From positions 154,494,044 to 154,558,043 of the forward strand of contig NC_082684.1 of the NCBI RefSeq assembly GCF_949987515.2: a DNA stretch of 64,000 bases. The letters run 5' to 3'. Of this stretch, positions 11,295 to 21,400 are shown in pieces (the first letter of the stretch is position 1; every line of letters starts with the position of its first letter). This stretch comes from Delphinus delphis. Taxonomy: Eukaryota; Chordata; Mammalia; Artiodactyla; Delphinidae. The notes under the pieces are model-generated. The model searched no databases, had not been told where the DNA came from, and saw nothing but the letters and a program-made list of their open reading frames with translations. Made by a program: the position numbers and the translations under genes.

Positions 11295-11551
11295 GCACAC
11301 TAAAATGTATTTACAATGCATTTCATACTTGTAGTACAATGAAGTGATTTAATTGACACATCGATAAACTTAGGACCTGTGATTTTCTTCTTATATAACC
11401 AGAAATTCCCAGTGAGCAGTCAGGACATCAGCCCTTCGCTTACACAAACACAGCTGTTGTTTTGAGAAAATAATATGATTAACAGAGAATTTTCAGGAAG
11501 AAGTCTTGTGTCAATAAAAATTAATTTTGAGTTGGCCTAGGAAATGTACCC

Positions 11552-11592
11552 AACACACACACACGCACACACACACACACACACACACGCAC
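11552..11592. repeat. (CA)n microsatellite
   Basis: About 20 CA units with CG interruptions. Confidence 0.92.
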
Positions 11593-11850
11593 ATTTCCAC
11601 GTTTATACGCAACAATAAAAATTTTAAAAGATGGTGCTAGAACTTCTTCCTTTCCTCCCAGATCCCAAATTCCTCTGATATAAATACAGAGACTTTGAAG
11701 ATGGAAAGTTTGCTTTTATTCCTGAGTTTGAGGTGACGCCAGAATAACGGAAGGGAAGTGTCCTCAAGTCCACGCAGAGCCAGATGCTGAGACCGTGAAG
11801 TGGGTGAGCCCGCGAGGTGGAGGGAGTGGAGAGTATAAAGGACCAGTATG

Positions 11851-11981
11851 GGGGCTTCCCTGGCGGTCCCGTGGTTAGGTCTGCGCTTCCACTGCAGGGG
11901 GGCACGGGTTCTATCCCTGGTTGGGGAACTGAGATCCTGCAAGCCACACGGCATGGCCAAAAAAAAAAAAAAAATTTAATA
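11851..11981 (+). mobile_element. short CHR-type SINE, older subfamily
   Basis: A shorter tRNA-derived SINE body ('cttccctggcggtcccgtgg', 'ggttggggaactgagatcc') with an A tail. The target-site duplication aaaggaccagtatg lies at 11837-11850 and 11982-11995. It lacks the 3' half found in the young copies. Confidence 0.92.
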
Positions 11982-11995
11982 AAAGGACCAGTATG

Positions 11996-12378
11996 ACCTT
12001 GGGGGATGTCCACAGGTTGGTAGGAGGAAAGACATGCAGGAAAGGAGACTAGGAAAAAAAAATTCTAATCTCGTAAGAGAAGCAAAGGGATCCAACATTT
12101 CAAAAAAGAGGAAGAGGCCAAAAGTATCATGTAGTAGGGGCTGGAGACACCCATCGCTGGGACTGGATGTCAGAAATGGTAATGTGACGTCTGAGACACA
12201 GTTTGATGAACGTGGTAAAGACAGAAGATGAATCTGATGACTTAAGCAACTGACTAGGAGGTAAAAAAAGTGAGGGTTCAAACACCGACCACTAGCACAA
12301 GCCTGACACTGAAATGAAAGAGAAGATGGAAGCCCCAGGGGCCTGGCCAGGGAGGAGCGCTTCAGCCTGGAGGAGACT
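11996..12378. other. no gene recognised
   Basis: Purine-rich intergenic sequence between a SINE and the 5S-like fragment. Confidence 0.4.
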
Positions 12379-12395
12379 TCTGGAAGGGTGTCCGA

Positions 12396-12436
12396 GTCTA
12401 CGGACGAACCACCCTGAACACGCCCGATCTCGTCTG
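12396..12436 (+). pseudogene. 5S rRNA 5' fragment, tailless retropseudogene-like
   Basis: The 41 bp from gtctacgga to cgatctcgtctg match nucleotides 1-41 of vertebrate 5S rRNA at 37 of 41 positions by my alignment from memory, starting exactly at the 5' end of the RNA. Flanking direct repeats tctggaagggtgtcc (12379-12393) and tctggaagggtatcc (12433-12447) agree at 14 of 15 positions. The right repeat shares its first four bases with the 5S sequence. There is no poly(A) and no internal promoter (the 5S box A lies further 3'), so it is not functional. Confidence 0.75.
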
Positions 12437-12447
12437 GAAGGGTATCC

Positions 12448-13821
12448 AAAACCAAGAGGGAAGAACCTCTGGGGAGTAAGAGTCTGGAGATTCTAGAAAG
12501 AAGAGGAGTCATTGAGGCAACTGCCCAGATGGAGTGAGAAGGATAGAGCCTGGAAGAAGGTGGACCGTTATACCCCGAAGGCAGCAGGACAAAGATGCTA
12601 TGAGACAGAGTAAGCGAGGGAGCTCCTTCTGCAGTTTTCTCAGCACGAGAGGAGGCGAATTGCTGGGGAAAGCTGCGGAGTGAGGTGGTCTAGAAAGCTG
12701 AAGCAGAAGGCGGGAGCCATGGAGGCCAATGCACTTCAAGGAAAACAGATTTCAGTTTTGCTAAATGCCTGCGGGAGCCCTGCTGGTTGAATGGACCCAT
12801 TGTGGCACTCTGACTTCCCCGATGCATTCTCCATACCTGGGGACAAGAGTGATGGATGCGGGGCTGGAGACAGACCCAGGCAAGGGTCCAGGGAGCCAGG
12901 AACCTGCAGATTCACTGAGTGTCATCCACTGTGGGTTCACAGTAACCCCCGAATCTACAGGGCACAGGTCAAAACTGATTGAAACTGAATGAAGACGATG
13001 GCTTCAATTCCTAAGCTGTTCCCAGCTGCTTAACCTTACAGAAGAAATATTTCACGTGGGTCCCTCTGTATATGCACTTCTTCCTTGCAGCTCAGTACTC
13101 TCCATGTTTGGAATGTTTTCCCCACCTCCTTCCTCCCTTCAGCTGGGCCTCTGCAGAGTTCTCTTGCAGGATTTCTCACACTCTGTTCCAATCTTTGCAT
13201 ATCTCCTGCTCTAAACTGTGGGCTCCATGGAGGCAGGAACTTTGTTTTCCTCTGAATTCCCAAGCCTGGAACACTGGATCCCAGAATAGACTGGAGTCAC
13301 TGACTGAATCATTTTGCATTTATTACTTAGGACGTTCAGGACGTATCTTCATGTGCAGGCAGAAGATAAAGATCATGGGATCTGAGCACATGACCTCGTC
13401 CAGTCCCTTTATTAGAGACGAAGAAGCCAAAGCCTGAAGAGGTGGACTTCATGCCCTTGAGATGAGGAGTTGGCTAGTTTTCTCTTTAACACAACCTCCC
13501 AGTGATGTCTCTCTCACTCCTGCTCCAGGTCTGCTTTGGTTCTAATTCAGGATCTAACATCTAAGCAAGATCTGGCCTGACCACAGGAACTGGAGAGAGA
13601 GAAGCCAGAATGACAATCAAGAGAAATGCCCTGTGCCAATGGAAGAACCGAGCCAGGTGATGGTCAGTGTGGGGAAACAAGTGACCCAAGAAGAAGGTGA
13701 GAGAAGCTCTGGGATGCCCGAGTCCCCAGAAAATAAGGGACTGAGGTTTAAGACACTTCTCTACAAATTTGACGGTTTTATAAAAGGTCAGAAATGGATG
13801 CTGTCCATTGGCTGTCCCACA
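12448..13821. other. no gene recognised
   Basis: Ordinary intergenic sequence with several frames of 60-120 codons on both strands. None has recognisable motifs. Confidence 0.45.
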
Positions 13822-13834
13822 CAGTAATGTGTTG

Positions 13835-14048
13835 GGTTTTTTTTTTTTAGCTTTATTGCTGGCTCTGTCACTTTATTTTTTTTTCAATTAATTTTTATTG
13901 GAGTATAGGTGCTTTACAATGTGTCAGTTTCTACCGTACAGCAAAGTGAATCAGCTATACATATATCCCCTCTTTTTTTTGGATTTCCTTCCCATTTAGG
14001 TCACCACAGAGCACTGAGTAGAGTTCCCTGAGCCATACAGCAGGGTCC
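13835..14048 (-). mobile_element. 5'-truncated L1 with target-site duplication
   Basis: A reverse L1 tail ('ttattggagtataggtgc', 'gagcactgagtagagttccc') with the target-site duplication cagtaatgtgttg at 13822-13834 and 14049-14061. Confidence 0.9.
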
Positions 14049-14502
14049 CAGTAATGTGTTGTTTTAACACGGTTCTTTCAATATTACTCACTTGCTCCAT
14101 TTACATATATTTCTATGGAATTCAGAAATTCCTACAAACAAGCAGTGCAGTTAGAATCAACAAGTTTTACTCTCTCTAGCCGTTTTCCCTCAAAACATAT
14201 ATACCAGTGTATTGTTTGTTTTTAGATGTCATTCTCTTACAAATTTTTGTTGAAGGAAAATGTCTGTTGAAGGTGAACTATCTTGTGCCCTACTTATTAT
14301 TTTAAACTGACTAAGATAAATATTTAAAGTCACAGTTCTAAGTATTTGCTTAGCTGTGTTCTTTTATTTGCTGTTTATTTTAGTTGGAACATGTGTGAAT
14401 GGTTCCCATCCAAGAGTCCAGATTAAATAACAACATTGTTTGTATACATTCTGGGTAGCTTGAAGAAAAGAAAAGGAATTCGTATCTTGAATGATTCAGC
14501 GT

Positions 14503-14866
14503 CTTAGTCAGCTCAGGCTACTATATCAAGAATACCACAGACTGTGTGGCTTACACAACAAACATTGATTTCTCACAGTTCTGGAGGCTGGGAAATTCAA
14601 GATCAAGGTGCCAGATGACTTGGTGTCTAATGAAAGCTCACTTCCTGATTTTAGAAGGCATTCTTCTCATGTTCACAGGGTGGAGAACAGAAAAACCATC
14701 TCTCTCAGGTCTCTTATAAGGGCACTAATCCCATCACAAGGACTCCACCCTCATGACCGAATTACCTCCCAAAGGCCCCACCTCCTAATGCCATCACCTT
14801 GGGAGTTTAATTTGGGCTTTCAGCATATGAATTCGGGGGGACACAAACATTCTGTCCATAGCATTC
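14503..14866 (-). mobile_element. MaLR (MST-type) solo LTR
   Basis: The reverse of the MST consensus: 'agactgtgtggcttacac', 'agttctggaggctgggaa', 'aaaggccccacctcctaatg'. It is in the opposite orientation to the MaLR at 1612 and has no internal part. Confidence 0.8.
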
Positions 14867-15950
14867 AGCTCAGCCAACACATACATTTAAAGAAAGGAAT
14901 CCTGTCCCTAATTCACCCGTGAGGACACATGATTCAATTAAAGACCTAATGTTACGTCACACAGAAACAGAGGTGCTCTCTCCCATTCCCAGAGCGCCGC
15001 ATCACACTGCCCGGCTGTGAGGGAGGGTCAGGATGGGTTATTCTCCCAACACCCGCTCCCTCCATCCTGAACTAATAAACCACTGAAAAGGCAAATGGAA
15101 GAACATAAAGCACCTAGCATGAGTGGGTAGAGAACGTTCAGCCCATTTTATTTGGGGAATGGGAAACTTTACATTAGGAGACCCCTAAAGACGGCCCATT
15201 GAGATGCCTCTCTTTTTCGGATGAGGGAGTGGATTAGGGTCCCAGGGGTGGAGACTTGCTGAAGAGCCCAGCCAGTCAACTTGTTAGGACCCATTAACAT
15301 TAGTGATGATGTAACCTGAGGTTTATCCCCTCTAATTGCAACGTACTTCTCAACCTCATTCGACTGCTCATTTCGTAACCCCGACCCCGCCTTATTTATA
15401 AATGCTCAAGGAAGATAAACGACTGTCCATACAGTGACATCATGTCAAAGCTAACCAGTGAGCTCTGGAGGCTCAGTCTGGCCCTGCTCTAAGTCTTTTA
15501 TATGATGTGGGGGAAGTCACCCAACTGCACTCTGACTCCGTTTTCCCACCTGAGAAGAGAATCCCTCCTTGCCGCTGCATTTACTTAAAAAGACCTTGCT
15601 ATTCACAACACGCGTGGCCAATCGAAAATATGACATTTTTCAGTCAACTTAAAAAAAACCCTGAAGTATGACCTTGGGGTGGAGTTTGGAGCCCACAGAT
15701 CTCACAGTCTCTGGCTAAAACAGAAAATGCCCTGATACATACCTTTGGCGAAAAAAAAAAAAAAAAAGATGTACAATTGAAAAGGAGGAGAAAGAAAAGT
15801 GGGATGAGTCTAAAGTAAAAACACTAAAATAAAAGCTCATCCCTAATACTTTTAAAAATGTGCATTTTTTTTTTTTTCTGAATAGGAGAGTAAGGGACGG
15901 TCACCCCATTGGAATATCTGGTCCTGTAGTAACAGCCTCCTGTCTGCAGC
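14867..15950. other. no gene recognised
   Basis: Intergenic sequence with short poly(A) runs. I see no repeat family or gene. Confidence 0.4.
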
Positions 15951-16167
15951 TTTTTCTTTTTTTTTTTTTTTTTTGGTGGTATGCAGGCTTCTCACTGTTG
16001 TGGCCTCTCCCGCCACGGAGCACAGGCTCCGGACACGCAGGCTCAGCGGCCATGGCTCACGGGCCCAGCCGCTCCGCGGCATGTGGGATCTTCCCGGACT
16101 GGGGCACGAACCCGTTTCCCCTGCATCGGCAGGCGGACTCTCAACCACTGCGCCACCAGGGAAGCCC
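15951..16167 (-). mobile_element. CHR-family SINE, young copy
   Basis: Minus orientation. The target-site duplication tgtctgcagctttt starts at 15941 on the left and at 16168 on the right (the right copy ends one T earlier). Confidence 0.95.
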
Positions 16168-17393
16168 TGTCTGCAGCTTTGAGGCCACACCTGGAACACA
16201 GATCGCGGCTCCAGGCGCTAACACAATGGGCTGGCATCGTGGCTGCAGGGATCTCTGCCCAGTTGGGCCCGAGGTCTATGTAACAGGAAAGTCCCCGCAG
16301 AGCCTGCCCAGGTCCTGGCCAGCCCAGCTCCGGCTCCTCCTCTCCCTCTGAAATATGGAAGCAGCTGTCAGCAGCCTGGGCCTGTGCATTCACACTGCTG
16401 GCATGAAAACAGGCAGCTGAGTTGAGTCAAAAATAACACAGCTGCCGGCCCTGGTCTGGTGGGTTCCCAAGGTGGAGAGAGACGGAGACTCTGAGACACA
16501 ACCGGTCCCGCTCCCCTACCCCCACCCCCGACGGCCCAGGCACTAACTTGAACTCCTGCAGCCACTTGGTCCACAAAAACATGTGGATGTCATTTTGCTG
16601 CTCAAATGTTTCCCACTGGAAAACGGGAAGGCAAGGGCAAAGGTGGTAAACAATTTTCTTAGTTCTGATTTCTCTCCTAGTGCTGTCTGCTTCCACATGG
16701 CATGAAAGTTCTAGAGTCACTCCCTACTGGAAGAAACGTTCCATGAAGCCGGCACAAAAGCTTTTATTTCATTCGGTCTCACGTCAAAATATTCCATGTC
16801 TCTGACCCAAACCTTCCTTTCCCTGCTGTTCGGCTCCAGTGCCCCCCATGTCCATCTGCGTCCTGACCGCAGTGAGGGTCAGGCTTACTGAACCTCCCGT
16901 GGTCCAGCAAAAAGCCGGGAAGGAGGGGGAGAGAGGAGGTCTCAAGACCACCATCAACCTCCCTTCCCCTTGATAATGTGACGGGCTTCACAGGTTCCAC
17001 CATGAGGAGTGACAGTCATTGACTTTTGACACCACCCTGACCCCTGATTTTAACCCCTCCCTGATGGAATCAGATTTGTCCAAAGCCTCTTGCTCACGCT
17101 GACTTCCTGGCCTCGCATGTCTGGGATGTGGGAGGGCTCCTTAGATCTGTGAGCATGTCCGCACTTCCTGCTGGGAACATGCAGTTTGGTTCCTGTAGGT
17201 CGGCTCTGTGCTGCCAATACCTCCCCATCCCAGTTCTGCAAGAGCCTAATTTATCACCTCCTGGGGGACCGAGAGCAAATCAGGTCGGAATCAGGACCAA
17301 GGCTGAAGAGCCGAGTGAAAGATTCATCACGCTGCTGGCCGACGCTGCAGCACTGAGACAGGCCAGTGAAATACACCCACGTGGGCTGCCCTG
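16168..17393. other. no gene recognised; downstream flank of ITIH5
   Basis: Non-repetitive sequence between a SINE and the candidate ITIH5 3' end. It could include a longer 3' UTR using AATAAA at 16768-16763 (minus). Confidence 0.35.
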
Positions 17394-18119
17394 TTTATTA
17401 GAAGCGCTCAGCTTTCTGGAATAAATAGGAGAATCTCCAACAGCGAAGTTAAGTGATTTACAAAGCCCGTTAGAAAAATACCGGTATCTGGGATGCAGAG
17501 TCTCTATTTTGAGTCAATTTTTAAAAAACGAAAACAAATTTTCAAGGGCAAGACATCACAGTAGAAGAAAATCCTCTCCTAAGAAAAGACCGAATGGTTT
17601 ACAGTGATCAAATCTACATGCTATTTCATGACTCGTGGCCTGGGCCCAAGGAGAGGTTCCCCTGAGGCAGAGGTTGGCCGCACACCCGGAGAACGCAGCG
17701 GGCTAGGAGGAGAGATGCCTATGCATTAGTATAAGGCAAAAAGCAGAGTGCCCAAGCCTGGCCATTTCCACAGAGAAAACAGACCTGATGGCCACCTTCC
17801 TTCATCAGAGTCACCTTGTGCTAGGCAGTGAGATGGACAAGCCAGCGGGTATAAGATAGAGACTTGCTTTTAGCTGTGACTGGTCCCTTTGGTGCCACCA
17901 CTGTTCTCTACTGGAGATGGGGGAGGGGGAGGGGAAGAGCAGGAAATCCCATTCTTGCTTCAACGTCCTGACCCCACCCTTTGCTCAAGCAGAGGTTAGA
18001 CCTCCCCGCCACCAGGGGGGAGTCCTGGGCGGCGGCTACCTGCCAAGCGACAAGAACCACACCACGGGGTCCCCGAAGACGTTTCCCTGTCACACGCTCT
18101 TGCCTTACGGCTGCTGGCG
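17394..18119 (-). other. ITIH5: candidate ITIH5 3' UTR
   Basis: Minus-strand sequence after the ITIH5 stop. The first AATAAA met downstream is at 17399-17394, followed by a G/T-rich stretch, so a 3' UTR of about 0.7 kb is plausible. A second AATAAA lies at 16768-16763. No repeat was recognised in between. The true end cannot be told from sequence alone. Confidence 0.35.
18008..18019 (+). promoter_or_regulatory. CTCF core-like GCCACCAGGGGG
   Basis: A perfect 12-base CTCF core, about 100 bp past the ITIH5 stop. The following bases (gagtc) diverge from the CGCTA half, so the match is partial. Confidence 0.3.
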
Positions 18120-18409
18120 TCAGAGTCCCCGGGATGTGCCTGGGCCAAAGGTGGTCTCGGAGTCAAAAGGATGGGCCGCCAGGTAGTCTTTATACTCCCC
18201 GTCAATCAGGTTGGCGGCGTTGTTCCGGGCAAACCAGCAGTCCACCTGCTCTTCCCCGTTGTAGATTTTCCTCTGCTTCCACACCACTGGGACCTGGTGT
18301 CCTTTTACCTCGAGGACGGCCTCAGACCTCTCACCTGTCTCAGGGACGGAAGGATGGGCAGGGCTCCTGCCGAGCCCGGTGAGTCTGGCCTCCTGGTTCA
18401 GGAACTGAC
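18120..18409 (-). CDS. ITIH5: ITIH5 exon 14 (terminal coding exon)
   Basis: The coding part is 290 bp, phase 1 in, stop TGA at 18122-18120. The acceptor is cttttgtcctctcag. It begins [17 protein letters not shown] and continues with [39 protein letters not shown] and [19 protein letters not shown], ending GTSRGL. The segment between RLTG and LEVKG looks a few residues shorter than the human stretch I recall. The other blocks are strongly conserved. Confidence 0.95.
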
Positions 18410-21400
18410 CTGAGAGGACAAAAGAGACGTCAGGTCTAGGTCAAGTGCGAGCAACGTGTTTGAACAAAATCTAACTTCAGTTCGGGCACCGATGGCCAGC
18501 AAATGCACGGGTGTGACCCAGAGGAAGGGGATGCATAACACCAGAGCAGTGACTGTGGTCCTCGGCTGGAGTCTCCCAGAGCTGCTCCACCTTTTCCAGT
18601 GTCCGGGGAGGGTGTGGGGAGGAGAGACCTGAGTGTATTGGTAGTGGCCTCCACTTCTGGAAGCTACCACGGGCAAGATGCCCAACCCACAAAAAGAGAT
18701 GCCCAGTCTCCTACTGAGATGGGAGGATGAGATGGGGGCAAATAACAAGGGAAGAAGGGTCCGGTCTTCCCCGCTCTCCTCCCTCTGGAGGACCCCTTCC
18801 ATGTGTGCACTTAGTGGGTGTGCACTGGGCGGAGGGTGTGGAAAGCAGGGTCAGAATCCTCCAGGTCGAGTGAGGGCACTACCAAGGCCGAAGGGACAGC
18901 AGTCTGCGTCTGGGAGCGGAGCTTCCCAGGCAAGCTGCGTAGAGACGCATCCCTCTCGAGTGCCAGGGAATCTGAGCCCTGGCAGAGGCTCCCTCTTTAC
19001 TTGTGGGAAAAGCGCCCACATGAAACTGCACGTGGAGGGAAGCCAGGCAGAGTGGGCTGCCCGAGGCTCCCAGCCATGGGGGTGCTTCCCGGGAGGGGCC
19101 ATGCATCTCCCACTTGGTGCTGGGCCATGGGATGTGTCTGCATCCTCTCCCTGAGAGTAAAGAACCAGACCTGGAGAGAAGGGCTCCTCATTTCTTTGCT
19201 CCCCTTCCCCAAAGGCCTGTGCGAATTAGTTTATAAGCCCATTCCTATTCTAGAAAAGTGTCAGGAAGCAAGAAGTATACTTTTCACACTAATTCGAAAA
19301 GATATGTGCACCCCAACGTTCATAGCAGCATTGTTTACCGTTGCCAAGATACAGAAGCAACCTAAGTGTCCATCAACTGACGAGTGGATAAAGATGTGGT
19401 ACACAGTGGAATATTACCCAGCCATGAAAAAGAATGAAATTTTGCCATTTGCAGCAACACGGATGGACTTGGAGGGCATTATGCTAAGTGAAATACGTCC
19501 AGAGAAAGACAAATACCGTATGATATCACTTATATAGGTGGGATCTAAAAAATACAACAAACTAGTGAATATAACAAAAAAAAAAAGCAGAGTCACAGAC
19601 AGAGAGAACAAACTAGTGGTTGCCAGGGGGGAGGGGGAAGGGGCAAGAGAGGGGTAAGGGAGTGGGAGGCACAAACTATTGGTGTAAGACTGGTTCAAGG
19701 ATGTGCTGTACAACACGGGGAATACGGCCAGTATTTTGTAGTAACTGTATATGGAGTGTAACCTTTAAAAATTGTATTTGAAAAAAGCAAAAAGAAAAAT
19801 TGGCCATGTGCCCAAAAAAAAGAAAAAAGAAAAAGAAATAGACTTTTCATGAGCTTCATAAGGACCACATTCCTGTGGAAACTCTCAACCAAGTAAAGAC
19901 ACGGGCAGCATCAGCTTCGTTTTGGGAAACTGAATTCTGTGCTGTGAGTCAGCGTGGAGAGCAGCCACCTACCTAACAGGCCATGGCAGTTGCCAGAAAG
20001 GCCTTGGCCGTTGGCGACGTAGAAGCCCAGGTGGTTTCGCTGGTAGGGGGCTGGCTTTTTGTAGAGGTGGAGGAGGATGACGAAGGCCACGTTGCCCTGG
20101 ATGGCGATGGTGACCTTGGCATTGGCGGACACCGACACCTCCAGCCCCTGGCTCCCCACGGCCGCGCTCTGGTTGCAGGGGAGGACCAGCCTGTCCCCAC
20201 CATCCACGATGACTCTGGTGGGCGTGATCTCCAGGTAGGACCTCTCGGGCTTGTTGACGAGGATGGTGATGGTGCGGAAGTAAGTGCGCTGTTTCTTGTG
20301 GCCGTTTGGGGGAGCGGGGGCCCCGATCAACTCTCCGTTCACCGTCACGCCTTGAAGGCGGCGGGGGGGAAGAGAGCAGTGGTTAGAAAAACTACCCCCA
20401 CTTTCACAAGAGGGCTTCTCATCCGAATTTCCTTCCTCTCTTGTACCTCTAGAACCAAGAACTTCCGCTCACACGTAGGGACCACTCAGTGCCCACTGAA
20501 TGAAGGAAGGAAGGAACGAATGCATGAAGGTATGGGTGATTTTTGACCAACGTCCTGGGTAGGAGAAGCTGATGTAGGTTTGGGGGAAAATATCATAAAA
20601 AGGGGGTTGACATATACACACTACTATATATAAACTAGATAACTAATAAGAACCTGCTGTATAGCACAGGGAATTCTACTCAATTCTCTGTAATGACCTA
20701 TATGGGAAGAGTCTAAATAAAGAGTGGATAGATGTATATGCGTAACTGATTCACTTTGCTGTACACCTGAAACCAACACAACATCGTAAATCAACTATAT
20801 GCCAATAAAAATTTTAAAGTGAAAAAAAAAGTAAATAAATAAAAATTCTAAAAAAGGGGGTTGACATGTTTGTCTCCTTTCATTCCAGTGTCTGGTTATA
20901 GTTCCCCAAACTCTTGTGTGGCCCTGACACGGTATTTCTTACCCATCAGTTTCCATTGCTCCTGATTTGGAGACCCTGGGACACCACTGAGCAGGGGGGT
21001 AGAATGCAAAGATTAGGGTTTTTTTTTTTCACTCCCCAAACTCAAGTTCTTTCACTTTCTAGGCAGAACTCACCAGAGTCCGCATGATCAGAGACCAGCC
21101 TCAGGATGTGCCCGGGCTGTCCATCGATGTTGAAACAGACCGTGAGGTTGCTCAAGGGGAAATCCACAACAAAATGGGGGTCTCCATCCGCTGCCAGAAC
21201 AGGATGAGAACGGAAGAGAAAAAGAAAGAAAAGACATTTATTGGGCACCTTCTCTGTGTAAGCACCCTTCTTCTATTTCCTCATGAGTTACTGACTTAAC
21301 CCTGTCAACAACGGATCCCCCGTGTCTACGCGAGGAAGGTGGCTGGGAGGTGAAGGGATGCACCAGTTACGCAGTCAGTTCGTGGAAAGTAAATATTTGA

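Noticed and set aside
12034..12512. Frames on both strands around the 5S-like fragment, longest 178 codons
   Set aside because: Low-complexity Ser/Leu-rich reading with no homology I can name.
19983..20546. Plus-strand frame of 187 codons over ITIH5 exon 13
   Set aside because: Antisense shadow of the C-terminal heavy-chain domain.
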